Shown here in pieces: positions 12,901 through 24,600 of a stretch of DNA of 64,000 nucleotides. The stretch's first letter is position 1. Each line of letters opens with the position of its first letter. Below the pieces are notes generated by a model. The model saw nothing but the letters and a program-made list of their open reading frames with translations. It was not told where the DNA came from and ran no database searches. The translations under genes were made by a program, and so were the position numbers. This stretch comes from Leptasterias polaris (lineage: Eukaryota > Echinodermata > Asteroidea > Forcipulatida > Asteriidae): assembly GCA_037783415.1 (NCBI GenBank), contig JAZGTN010000046.1:2858501-2922500 (forward strand), in the 5' to 3' direction.

Positions 12901-15597
12901 ATTGACCTCAGCTTCCGGTAACTTGCAAAAAATTAAGAATTTGTGCCCACCTCCGATCACCAAACTTATGTAAACACTTGTTTTGGTCGCGAGGGATGAA
13001 AAGCCCTTTCATTGGTTGTTGAGGCGTCAGCGTCCTCTTTAGACTGTGTCACGCATTAATTTAACGCGTATAAACAAGCTTTTAATAGTTGCAAATTATT
13101 CGGGCGTAAATTTACAAAAGGGGTTTCTAAAACGTCAAGATCAAGTAAACATCCTTGTCCCAGAGTTTTAATTTTGTTTCAATAATAATTAACAAATTAT
13201 TTGTGTGTTCAATATAAAAATTAAAACACATTTTATAAAAATTGTAATGAGTATTTCTATTGTTCACATTTCTTCATAGATACCATTTAAAACAAACATT
13301 TGATTTCAGAAAAAAAAATGTTCTTCGTTTAATGTTTTTTCTCGTTCCGGTCCGCGCGAGACTTGCACAGTCTATTCGGATATGACCTCAGTCACAGCTA
13401 GACTCCTATATCTCCTTATCTCCTAGCTGGAGGGTGATTCAACGTTTCAGTTGTATTTCTTTGTCCAGAAAACCACAGGCCATCCATCTTGTTGCTGGGA
13501 ACGAGAAAGGAACAGTGACCCTGAAGCCTACCACCGTCTCAAAGGTCTCCCATTGCGTTGTAAATAGTTTTAGCGGGTGAGCAAGTACCACTCTGCTATT
13601 TGTAAAAACAAAATAAACTAGAGATTTAGTGTTTGTTGACAAACACAAAGCTGTTCCGTGTTGTTTTGCTTCGATTAAGTGCTTCAAAGCTTTAAAGTTG
13701 GTCTGATTTCAAGATTGAAGTCTCTTGACCTTTGACAGGCCCCATTTTCACTTAAGGGTGCCTAAAAACCTAAACTTGGTCTTCATTCTGATACTGATGA
13801 ATCGAAAGGAGCTTTTAACCCTTGTCTAACATTTATTGCTCAAAGGGGTTTGTAATTGAAAATAAAATTAAAATCAGGTGTGTAGTTCTTAAGATATGGT
13901 CCCACTTCCGGTTGACGCAGAAGTAAAGGTCAACATGGGGTCACGGTAACCCAAGGCTAATCTTCAATGCCCAAGGAGTCTATAAGTGAAAACAGTTTGA
14001 AAATCGGTAGTGTAGTTCTTGTGATAGGGTCCCACTTCCGGTTGACCCGGAAGTAAAGGTCAACATGGGGTCACGGTTACCCAAGGCTAATCTCCAATGC
14101 CCAAGGAGTCTATAATTGAAAAATGATTGAAAATCGATTGTGTAGTTCTTGAGATATGGTCCCACTTCCGGTTGACCCGGAAGTAAAGGTCAACATGGGG
14201 TCACGGTTACCCAAGGCTATTCTACAATGCCCATTAGGAGTCTATAACTGAACAAAGTTTGAAAATCGGTTGTGTAGTTATTGAGATATAATCCCACTTC
14301 CGGTTGACCCGGAAGTAAAGGTCAACATGGGGTCACGGTTACCCAAGGCTATTCTACAATGCCCATTAGGAGTCTATAACTGAACAAAGTTTAAAAATCG
14401 GTTGTGTAGTTATTGAGATATGATCCCACTTCCGGTTGACCCGGAAGTAAAGGTCAACATGGGGTCACGGTTACCCAAGGTTATTTTCCAATGCCCATTA
14501 GGAGTCTATAACTGAACAAAGTTTGAAAATCGGTTGTGTAGTTCTTAAGATAGGGTCCCACTTCCGGTTGACCTGGAAGTAAAGGTCAACATGAGGTCAC
14601 AGTTACCCAAGGCTAATCTCCAATGCCCAAAGAGTCTATAAGTGAAAAAAGTTTGAAAATCGGTTGTGTAGTTATTGAGATATGATCCCACTTCCGGTTG
14701 ACCCGGAAGTAAAGGTCAACATGGGGTCACGGTTACCCAAGGTTATTCTCCAATGCCCATTAGGAGTCTATAACTGAACAAAGTTTGAAAATTGATTGTG
14801 TAGTTCTTGAAATACGGTGTCACTTCCGGTTGACCCGGAAGTAAAGGTCAACATGGGGTCACGGTTACCCAAGGCTAATCTCCCATGCCCAAGGAGTCTA
14901 TAACTGAAAAAAGTTTGAAAATCGGTTGGGTAGTTCTTGAGATATGGTGCTGCAAAGATTAACTAATTAAAGCTTTGAATTACCGTAATTTGACACCTGA
15001 TGACGTCACAGTAACAAAAATGTGTTTTTCATACTAATAAATTTGATAAGGTACACGATGGTATGTAACTTATCCCAATCCAATGCCTTTTAACGAAAAC
15101 CCTATTAGAACGTACGTATATCCTCTCTCGATTCCAATATCACGGCAGTCTTTGACGCCTAGCCGTGATTGCGCAATCACGGCACAATTTGCTTCGTAGC
15201 CATGGTTTGTGTTTGAACCACCAAAACGTTACTAAAACGTTTTTTTTTATACGAAAAGAAAAAACACCTACAAATGACGTCATGATGACGTGACGAAAAA
15301 TGTTAGACCGGAATCGACATCTACAATACAAGACGATGCCATAACTGAAAAAAGTTTGAAGATCGGATGTTTACTTCTTGAGATATGGTGTAAATCAGAT
15401 TGGCTAATTAAATATTCATACAGCTGTGACGTGAATAATTAATTAAGATTTTTAATCTAATTACATCTAAAATTCAAGTCAGGGCATAAGCTTTAATATG
15501 ATATAGGATTTGTCTGCTTTTGATAATTCTAAGAATAACATATGGTCTTCGAAAGAGACACAGGTTAAGTCAATACGATTTGAGGGAAAGAAAGAAA

Positions 15598-15635
<38 letters not shown>

Positions 15636-18600
15636 TAAAAATCTGGACGATTTCAAAAGCTGTTCCGACTGAAAGTTCGGAACAGCTAAAAATCCATGCG
15701 CATCTGTAATATTTCTTACCCGACTACATTTTCCTTGCTAGCCAGCACGTCCAAAAGACGTGGCATAAACCGTGGTAGATACTGTATGGAGTGCGCCCTC
15801 AAGTTGCGTACACACTCTGCAAGACAGAGCATAGCACTTCCCTGCACCTATAAAAAACAAAGAATATTGGTTTCATACTTAAAGGTATGGTCATGAATGG
15901 GGTTTTGCAGACATATTGATTGCTTATTTATAGGTAAAATATAAAGAAAGATACAATAAAAGTCACATGTGAAAGTTTCAGCTGAATACAGTGTCTACAA
16001 GCATGATATTTGGTCCTTGGAAACACGTAGGAATATTTTAGAGGACAAGGGCTGACCGACACGTACACATGTTATAAGCAATAGACATTTCAGGCTATTT
16101 AATCACAATTTTTCAGATTTTTCCATGGGCAAAAAAAAAATTGGAAAACAGACTGAAGTAGGAAGAATATCATGCCTGTGTCTACTTGCTGAGACAACAG
16201 CACAAAACTGGCGTGGTATTTTCACAAGAACGTTGAATCCATCCACAATTAGCGAGGTGCCAACAGGTGCCAACCGCATCTCTGGCTGCAGCATTCCTGA
16301 ACGGACACCAACACTCAGAAATCCAGTGTTGTATGACTCGAGTCCAGGACTCGGACTCGAGTCCGTCTCGAGTCACAATTTCGGTGACTCGGACTTGACT
16401 CGAGTCACGTCTGCAAAAGACTCGGACTCGGACTCGGACTCGACTATCATGACTCGGACTTGTCCCCGAGGACTCGTGACTCGAGTCACGTATTTTCACA
16501 AACAATACCTTTTTAAAATATTAAAAACAATTCCGATGATCCGATTGTCATTCCCGGAGTGCACATGGAGGAATATCAACGTCTAGCACAAGAAATAAGT
16601 ACTGTCGTATGGTGTTGCAAGTAATAGTGTTCGTGATTATTGTGTAGTAGATGGCTGTGTGTACGTACAGCGCGTGTATGTTCGTTTCGTATGTTCAATA
16701 CGCATAATATCACTGGGATGCACGACACCAGATGCTGGTATTCTGTCAACGTTAACACTGCTTGTGCTTGATGCATATTACCAGGGAAATGGCATGTCTG
16801 GTACCTGTAAAACACAGCCTGCGTATATTGCACGGTGATGGCTGTGTGTTGTTTGCACCAGTTTCCACACATGGTCAACACGCACCCTGTGTGTCACGAC
16901 GTCAAGTTTGGTCACGAAATTTTTTTTAATCATGGCGTCTGCCGTTCCGCCCCGCATTGTTTCCTTTGGTTACACTAACTTTAGCAAAAATATTGAAACC
17001 GCTAAATCAAGTGCGTTGTGCAAATTTTGGAAGCGCAAAATTGAAGAAAGGACCGGCACAACCTCAAATTTTAAAAGACATCTGGCTCGTGTACATGCAA
17101 CCAAGTAAGTACCTCAAAATTGTGTTGGTTTAATTTAATAATGAGGCCATATCATCTACCTGTATTGTTTTTAATTGCTTGTAACTGTATGTAGTTTTTC
17201 TGAGTTTTCTTGCATCAATGACGAAATACATAAACATAATAATAACACAAATGTTTGGGTAGGTGGTTTTTGGAAAAAATGTGGAACCCAAACGCTACTT
17301 TTTCACACTCCTTATATTTATAAACAATAATATAAAAAAAATATAAATAATCTTACCTTACTCATGGACTATTGCTTGGTGCAGGACATGGATAATTATG
17401 GATTTTTTCTGTCTCTGTTAAGTGTTTATTAGCAAGATTTTAACAGGGGTTTTACATTTTTTTTTTAAGTTGGGGTGGGTGGCCTTTTCAGGGTTTTGTT
17501 GGGCAGGGCTGCTAACAAACTATTACTATGTCATGTTTGTGAAACCTTCTGATTTGTATTTTTTTCTGTTATTCTTTGTTATTAGACATAAAGAATATGT
17601 TGACCAAAATGCAGCTGGACCCTCAGCTGTACTTGCAAAGGGTCAGGGACTTCTCTCATCTTTTCTTTCACCGTCGGTCAAGATGTATGACAGATCACCC
17701 TCGCCAAAAGGCCATCAATGACGCGCTCCTCAAAGATTTGATTTTGAAGTGTAGCTTGCCTTTATCAATTGTAGAGAATGAACACTTTCGACACTTCCTG
17801 ACGGTCATTGACCCAAAGTACCGACCCACATCTAGATCTACTATCACATCTAGTAAACTACCCAAAATGGTCACCAGGGTGAAAGGTGACATTTGCAATA
17901 AACTTGCTGCATGTGGCGGACTCTCGGTAACCACAGACATCTGAAGCGATAGGAAAATGAGGGCTTTCCTGGGTGTTACGGCACACATCATGGAGGTCAA
18001 CAGTAATGAAGGAACCCTTCAGCTAGAGTCTTACCTGTTATGCTGTGAGAGGATCACAGGCTCCCACACCGGTGACAAAATCTGTTCCTCCTTCGAAGCT
18101 GTAACCGAAGAATACAAAATCAAAAACAAAATCGACTTCATCGTGACGGATAACGCCTCCAATATGAAGAAGGCATTCACATCAACATTTACCATAGATG
18201 ATGATCAAGACAGGGATGTCAATGATGAACTTGATGACGACCAGGTATGGGAGGACTTGTCTGCAGAACATCAGGAGGAAGTTGACAATGCTTTCGATGA
18301 TAACTGCCAACACCAGCGAATTTCTTGCTACAGTCACACACTACAACTTGTAATCGCAGATGGCTTGAAGGAGACCAAGTTCCTGTCCCCATGCAGCCCT
18401 ATCAAAAGCTAGTCGTATGGCCACACTTCTGCACATGAGCTCATCCTTCAAGGACTGTTTTGAAAGAACATTTGGGGCAAACGCCAGTATTCCAAAGCTG
18501 AATTCAACAAGATGGAATTCTACCTTGCTACAAATAAAGTCTGTGACATCTCTGGATAGCCAAAAGTTGGCTAATGTACTTGATTCCCAAGGACACAAAC

Positions 18601-21600
18601 ATGTTAACTTGACCGCAAGAGAGCATGCACAACTGAATGAGCTGGTGGATGTTCTTTCACCATTTCTGGAAGCTACAAACCTCACTCAGGGGGAGAAGGT
18701 AGTGACGGTTAGTATCATAGTTCCATGCACCCTCTCCTTGTTTGGCCATCTGCAGACCACCATGTGCTCAATGAAGTACTGCGTACCCCTCTGCCAGGCA
18801 TTGAAGAAATCGTTATTGGCAAGATTTGTCAATATCTTCACATCTGTAGGAATGGGATTGGGAGAGGACACAACAGAAGCTGCAGCTGGGGGAGGTCGCT
18901 GTGCAATCTTCCCCTTTACAGATATTTTCTTGGTGTCCACTGCATTAGACCCAACCTTTGGTCTGCGTTGGATTGACCATGATGTGGATGCACCAGAGGA
19001 TGTCAGGACTGACCTCAAGGTTGAAATTAAAGGTACATGCATACTCAAATTCTTGAACATACAATCCAAAAATAGCTCAGTTCAACTAAATGTTCAACTA
19101 AAAATGGAAATTGGAAATAATTTTTTGTTTCACCCTTTTCATTCCCATAGATTACATCAAGTTGCACAGTAGCCGTTTTACTCCAGGGACTGCTTTATCC
19201 TCTGATAGCACTGGCAGTGATGAGGATGCCCCCCCTGCAGAAAAGGTGCCAAAGCTTTTCTCGAACTATAGAAAGAAGCGTCCATCAGGAGACAAATCAT
19301 CAATTTCTAGCCAGCTTGCCAGATACTTTGAGATGAACGAGGTCAATGAGGGTCTTGACGAAAGTGACAGTTGTCTGAAGTTTTGGTACAGAGAGAGAAC
19401 AAATCTTCCTGATTTGTTTGTCATGGCTAAACGTGTGTTATCTATTCCAGCCTCCAGTGCCCCCATTGAACGAGTGTTCAGCCATGGGGGCATATTCATG
19501 CGCCCTCATAGGTCTAGACTCGGAGCTTCCACTCTGTCACAGCTTGTTTTCTTGAAGTGTAACAAGAACATTTTGTAATTTAGCAGTTAGCCAATGTCAG
19601 CATTCAATATTGACATCAATATGGCAGCAGTCATTTGAAAATAAGATGTCAACTTAAATACATGTACCAGCATGTTCCAACATTATCACTCGTGGCTGCA
19701 CAGTAACTTTATTAAGGATTAAGTTTTTAAGAATTTAAGGATTTAAAATGTGTTTTTTTTCTCTTCAAAATAACCATTTATATACTGATTGATTGATTTC
19801 AGAAAGGTTGGTAGCCAACAAGTTTTATGGTTTAGAAAACCATAAAACTTGTTGGCTACCAACCTTTCTGAAATCAATCAATCAGTATATAAATGGTTAT
19901 TTTGAAGAGAAAAAAATAATTTTAAATCCTTAAATGATATTCTGGATAAGGGGCAAGGAGTAAAACCTAAAATAAAATTGTAACTGCAGGTACAGAACTT
20001 TGTTTAAATTAAATGTGTTTTATTTTGTCATTTTCATTTCTTATTTTACGACATTTGGTTTGCAATCAATATTTAAACAAGTGACTCGTGACTCGGACTC
20101 GGACCAAGTGACCAAGTGACTCGTGACTCGGACTCGGACTCGGACCAAGTGACTCGAGACTCGGACTCGGACTCGACACAGGTGACTCGACTACAACACT
20201 GCAGAAATCTGAGAAACAATTCATGCAAGAATCGTTTCTCAGATTCAAAAGTGTTTGGGTGAAATATTATCCGAACCATATTTCTTCATAGGGATCCCAT
20301 TCCCAAAATAGTTTATACAATCAACAGCTGCAGTGCTTCTCACCAAGTAAGTTTGTAAGGTCATTAACCTTTAGAGTACCAATCTATGACACTACCTTTC
20401 AGCTGAAATAAATCAATGAACCATGAGCGTCTAATTATTTTGTTTTTCAACCTACCCCCCTTTCCTCTACCTCGCCCAACCCCAATTCCAAGAGGTGTTC
20501 TTTCAGTTAAAATGTGACGCGACGTGGCTGAGCACTGTTATCAAGCTCTGGTGTTTCTGACAAGCAGAGTATGGGTTCGAGTCCTGGTCTTGACACTTGT
20601 GTCCTTAAGCAAGACACTTAACCATTATTTTTTTGCCCCATGTGTTGTGCAATTCACATAAAAGAACCCAGTACAGTTAAGAAAAGGGTTTGCCCCGGTA
20701 TTTCTGGCATGGTAGCGTGCAGATTGCACGCATCACCTTACAAACTGCTACATAAATGGGCCTCATAATTGAAACAAACTTACAACCCGGTATTACTACA
20801 AATGATATATCAATGCATATAAAGATGGCAGACATTACACTATGAGAACTAAAAAAATAAAAAATAATTTAAATTAAACAAAATATAGAGTGTCCCAACC
20901 TGTGCATTCACACGTTCCTCGTGGCATATCGTGACTGATGCTTCCAGCACTGGCCCAAACTCTACCGCACGTCCGTCTCCAAGAAGTGAGCATAGAAGTT
21001 TCAGACTGTAGAGGGCGGTGTGTCTATTCGCATCCACCTCATCAGCATCTGTGGATTACTCTTTGGTTGCCGTGGAGATAGTCAACAGTCCACTGATGAG
21101 TCCCAGTAATCCATCGTTCTGATTGCAATGCGAAGAAAAAGAAAGCAGAAAAAAAGAACGGAAAAAGAATTTAGTTTTTGCTTTTTATCAATTGGTACGG
21201 CAGGTAGGTGATTGGGTCGTGCCTTTGATGGTCCAAGAATGGAATTTGGTACCCCAAGTATATTGGCTACAAGTCCATTGCAGATTTGTTATTTTAAAAA
21301 AATTAAAAGAATAAGGTTACCAGCCAAAATATCATATCACATGTACCGTCTTTGACTGGTTTCCTGCATAGATTTGCTGAGAATGTTTTCTATTTATACA
21401 GCATTATGAAGTTAGGCCCAGGTTCAATAGACTGTGTGGCATGTCTGGCCAAGCGTTTAAGTGCGTCGGACTCAAGTTCTGGTAGCTGAGTCATCAATGT
21501 GTTGGTTCGAATCCCGGTAATGACACTTGTGTCCTTGAGCAAGACACTTAACTATATTGCTATAATTGCTTCTCTTCACCCAGGGGTAAAATGGGTACCT

Positions 21601-24600
21601 GTGAGGGCAGAGATTGGTTCTTGTGAATGATTTAGCTTAGTGCACTTTGGCAGCACAGGCTGTATACTCCCCAGGGAGCTGAGATGGTTTCAGGAATGAA
21701 CTAAATGGCCCAGTGACCAGGGGTAATAATATGTGAAGCGCAATGATCATTCTTTGGAGTTGCGCTATATAAGAGCCGATATTATTATTATAATTATTAT
21801 TTGAATGTTTGTTCCTCCACGCGTTAAAGCAACGTGCATGGTGGGAGCAAAGTGGTCCCCAAAATGGTTGAATACGTGTGAGACTTGCATAATCTATTGC
21901 AGAGAATTAATTGACATTAAGTAGACAATACTCTAGGATTGATTATTCAATGTACACCAACCTGCTGAGCGTTAAAGTAGTCCTTATAATGAAGGAGTTT
22001 GTTGTTCAGTAGCTCCATGGCTTTGCGTCTTATCGTTGGTAGCTTGTTGCCAAGGAGATGGGCGATGACATCAATGAAAATCTTCGCCGGCAATAGAGCA
22101 TTCACCTGTGTGTCGATTAAAAATCAAGAAACCATAACATTGTTAATGTTAACATTACCAATGTTTTTCTTCATTTGTTTCCAAGCTGGAAATATGAATT
22201 TTATATCGATTAAAGTTGCTAAATTTGGTTTGTTGCCAAGGAGATGAGCGATGATGTTAATGAAAATCTGTAGAAAAGGGAATAATAGAAAAACAATAGC
22301 AGGACCCCACAAACCCGATCCATAAGGTTGCGTGCTTCACCTGTGCATCGATTAAAAATCAAGAGAACTTTACAATGTTAATATGATCAAAGTGTTGTTG
22401 CTTTTGTTTCAAAGCTTGAAATATGCCTGTGGCTGCTACAAAATGGAATGTCAAAGTAGATATTCAGGTCAGTCGTCTGACTAACAGCAAAAAAACTGAG
22501 GAGGGCACTCCAAAGTTGTTCCGGGTGTAAACAAGCGCCTGCCGAAGGCCCTTCCAGAAAAATTTGGCATGTATACATCAGAGATGCCACTGCGGTAAAA
22601 AAAAAAAACTGAAATTGTTTTGTTCTTAGACAAAAGCAGAAAGCAACTTAATGAATGTCGCGAATGACCCAACCAACCATAACTTTATGCCGCGACCCTA
22701 AACTTTTTATTTGGCATAAAAAAAAATAATAATAATAAAAAATGCGCACGTGTTTGCAAGATAGTGCGCAATCTTCAGATTGCGCAAACTTTTGCTCGAT
22801 ATGCAAATTGAGCTGCTGATTGTGTGTATAGCAAGCTCCGGACTGCGCAAGAGTTTGTCCAATTCATTGTGCAAAATTGATGATTGCGCTCCAACAGAGT
22901 GGACTCAACAGAAGTCGCAAGCGGACGATTCGGTGCAACCTATTAGCCGAAAATTTATATTTTTTGAAATATATCTGAGACAATCACACCTCCATATTAA
23001 CCAAAAACATCTCCTGCGTACCTCATGTGAGTTTAAAGTATACTGAAGAGGTCTTGGATGGATTTTGGCTTAGTTTTTTGTTCATTCGCTGTTAGTTTTG
23101 AATCAGGCTAAGTAGATTTTTTTTACGCACTTGCCAAACGTATCAAAATACAACAAAACGACAAAAAAACAAAACACTTTCCGACCTACCGACCCTATTA
23201 TAAAATGGCATGTAAACGGAAACGAAACACTTTTTTTGCCTTACCTCGAACATGCACGTCTACTGTTGATTTTTTGATTTTTTCAATCTTGAATGTTTCG
23301 GGGAGATCGCGATCGGCATTTGATTTTATTATGTGCGTGTGTGCATATGTATCGGACATATTTTAGACAACTCGTCCTCCTGCATGGAGAATGCGATCGG
23401 AGACCACCGCAGCACGAAATCAGACTCATTTCAAGGCTGTGTGCATGCTCATTATGCAAACTTCCTACACACACGTCTGCAGGGTGTTTGCGTGCTATGC
23501 CTCGAACGTAAGGATACTAAAATTGCGAAGCTGTTGATCGCGCGCGCTTGAAAAAAAAACATGTTGCTGTTTGTTTCTCTCTCCGGTCTTTTAATAAATG
23601 GACGGCCTGGAAAAACGAAAGTTGAGGTATTTTTTTTTATAAAACCGGAACTCCGGTTTAATCCGGAAAAGTGGCATCTCTAATACATGTCATCCGACGT
23701 GAATTGGCTCGTTACAAGATTCTGTAACTATTTGTCCTTTTGGGGTTATTTACCTTGTCCAGTGCATCATAAGAGCGATGTAACAGCGCCCTCCAGAATT
23801 TAGCCGTGTCTTTGCCAGCATTCTTATGAACGCTCTGGGCTACTTGGGTAATGTACCCTAACAAAACCTCTAATAACCTGAAAGAAAAAAGTTGAGAACT
23901 TAAAATCAACAAGGCTTTTGTTTTCATCAACTAGGGTATGCTGGAATCTCAGACGTACCTCTCATGCCGACTACACTGATAAACAATGGTGGCAGCTTAT
24001 CGAGAGGACGATGGTATTGAATTGGGGATTACACAAAAATCCTCGGGTAAAGGGAGATTTCGGGTGCTCTTTGAACGGAACAAATGCAAGTACTGTGCAT
24101 GCCTACACAATGGAAGTTCTGTTTAAGATGTCATCACTTTGTTTTCATTAAACCAAACAACGAATATCGACGTGTATTCTTATCGATGCGTATACACATA
24201 CCTGCCAACATTGAAACCTCAGAAATAGGAACACCAGTTTTGCGAGTCCACAGATAGCGACGCAAGAAGTCGTGCGAGTAAAGCCTCTTACATGTAGACA
24301 TACAAATGATGTATGTATTTAAAACAATGTACAAAAATAACTGTATCCCATAAGAAAAATCTCTACTGTCGCAAGCAAACGACACTCTCTTTTGCCAGAA
24401 CTTTTTGATCTTGTTTATTGCTGTCATTGTCAGAAATAGGATTTTATTTTTTTTCCCCGGCCTGTAATCTTAAAAATCTGGACAATTCCAATTAAATCTG
24501 AACAGTTGGCAGGTAGTATACACCTCTTTTGTTGGAAACCGAGGTACAACCGGTTTATCAGGCACCCCCTTCTCTGGTTCGAAAAAGTTATGCGTGTATT

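Larger units (their letters stand above)
16324..20201 (+). mobile_element. hAT-superfamily DNA transposon, 3878 bp
   Basis: Terminal inverted repeats CAGTGTTGTA are at 16324 and, inverted, end at 20201. Perfect 8-bp target duplications CAGAAATC flank it (16316-16323 and 20202-20209); 8-bp duplications are the hAT hallmark. Both ends carry subterminal arrays of GACTCG/GGACTC hexamers (16335-16495 and 20081-20190). Inside are a BED-finger exon, a hAT transposase with its C-terminal dimerisation motif, and a long hairpin downstream of the gene. It lies in the HEATR1 intron between exons 18 and 19, opposite in orientation to that gene. Confidence 0.97.
16195..20400. repeat. Dispersed repeat family R, interrupted by the hAT insertion
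   Basis: The left part (16195-16323) and right part (20202-20400) together match the inverse of 55850-56130: TTGAATCCATCC, ACCGCATCTCTGGC and CCAACACTCAGAAATC on the left, then TCTGAGAAACAATTCATGCA on the right. The hAT element splits the repeat at CAGAAATC. Confidence 0.8.

Noticed and set aside
13850..14955. CRISPR-like regular array
   Set aside because: Units are 131 bp and repeated over their entire length, with no unique spacers, in a eukaryotic intron.
16335..16495. GACTCG repeat frames (for example 16125-16586) as a gene
   Set aside because: The frames only translate the hexamer array at the transposon end.
23293..23551. Cys-rich plus-strand frames near 23.3-23.5 kb
   Set aside because: Several overlapping frames of similar length on both strands and no conserved motif; more consistent with a GC-richer repeat fragment.
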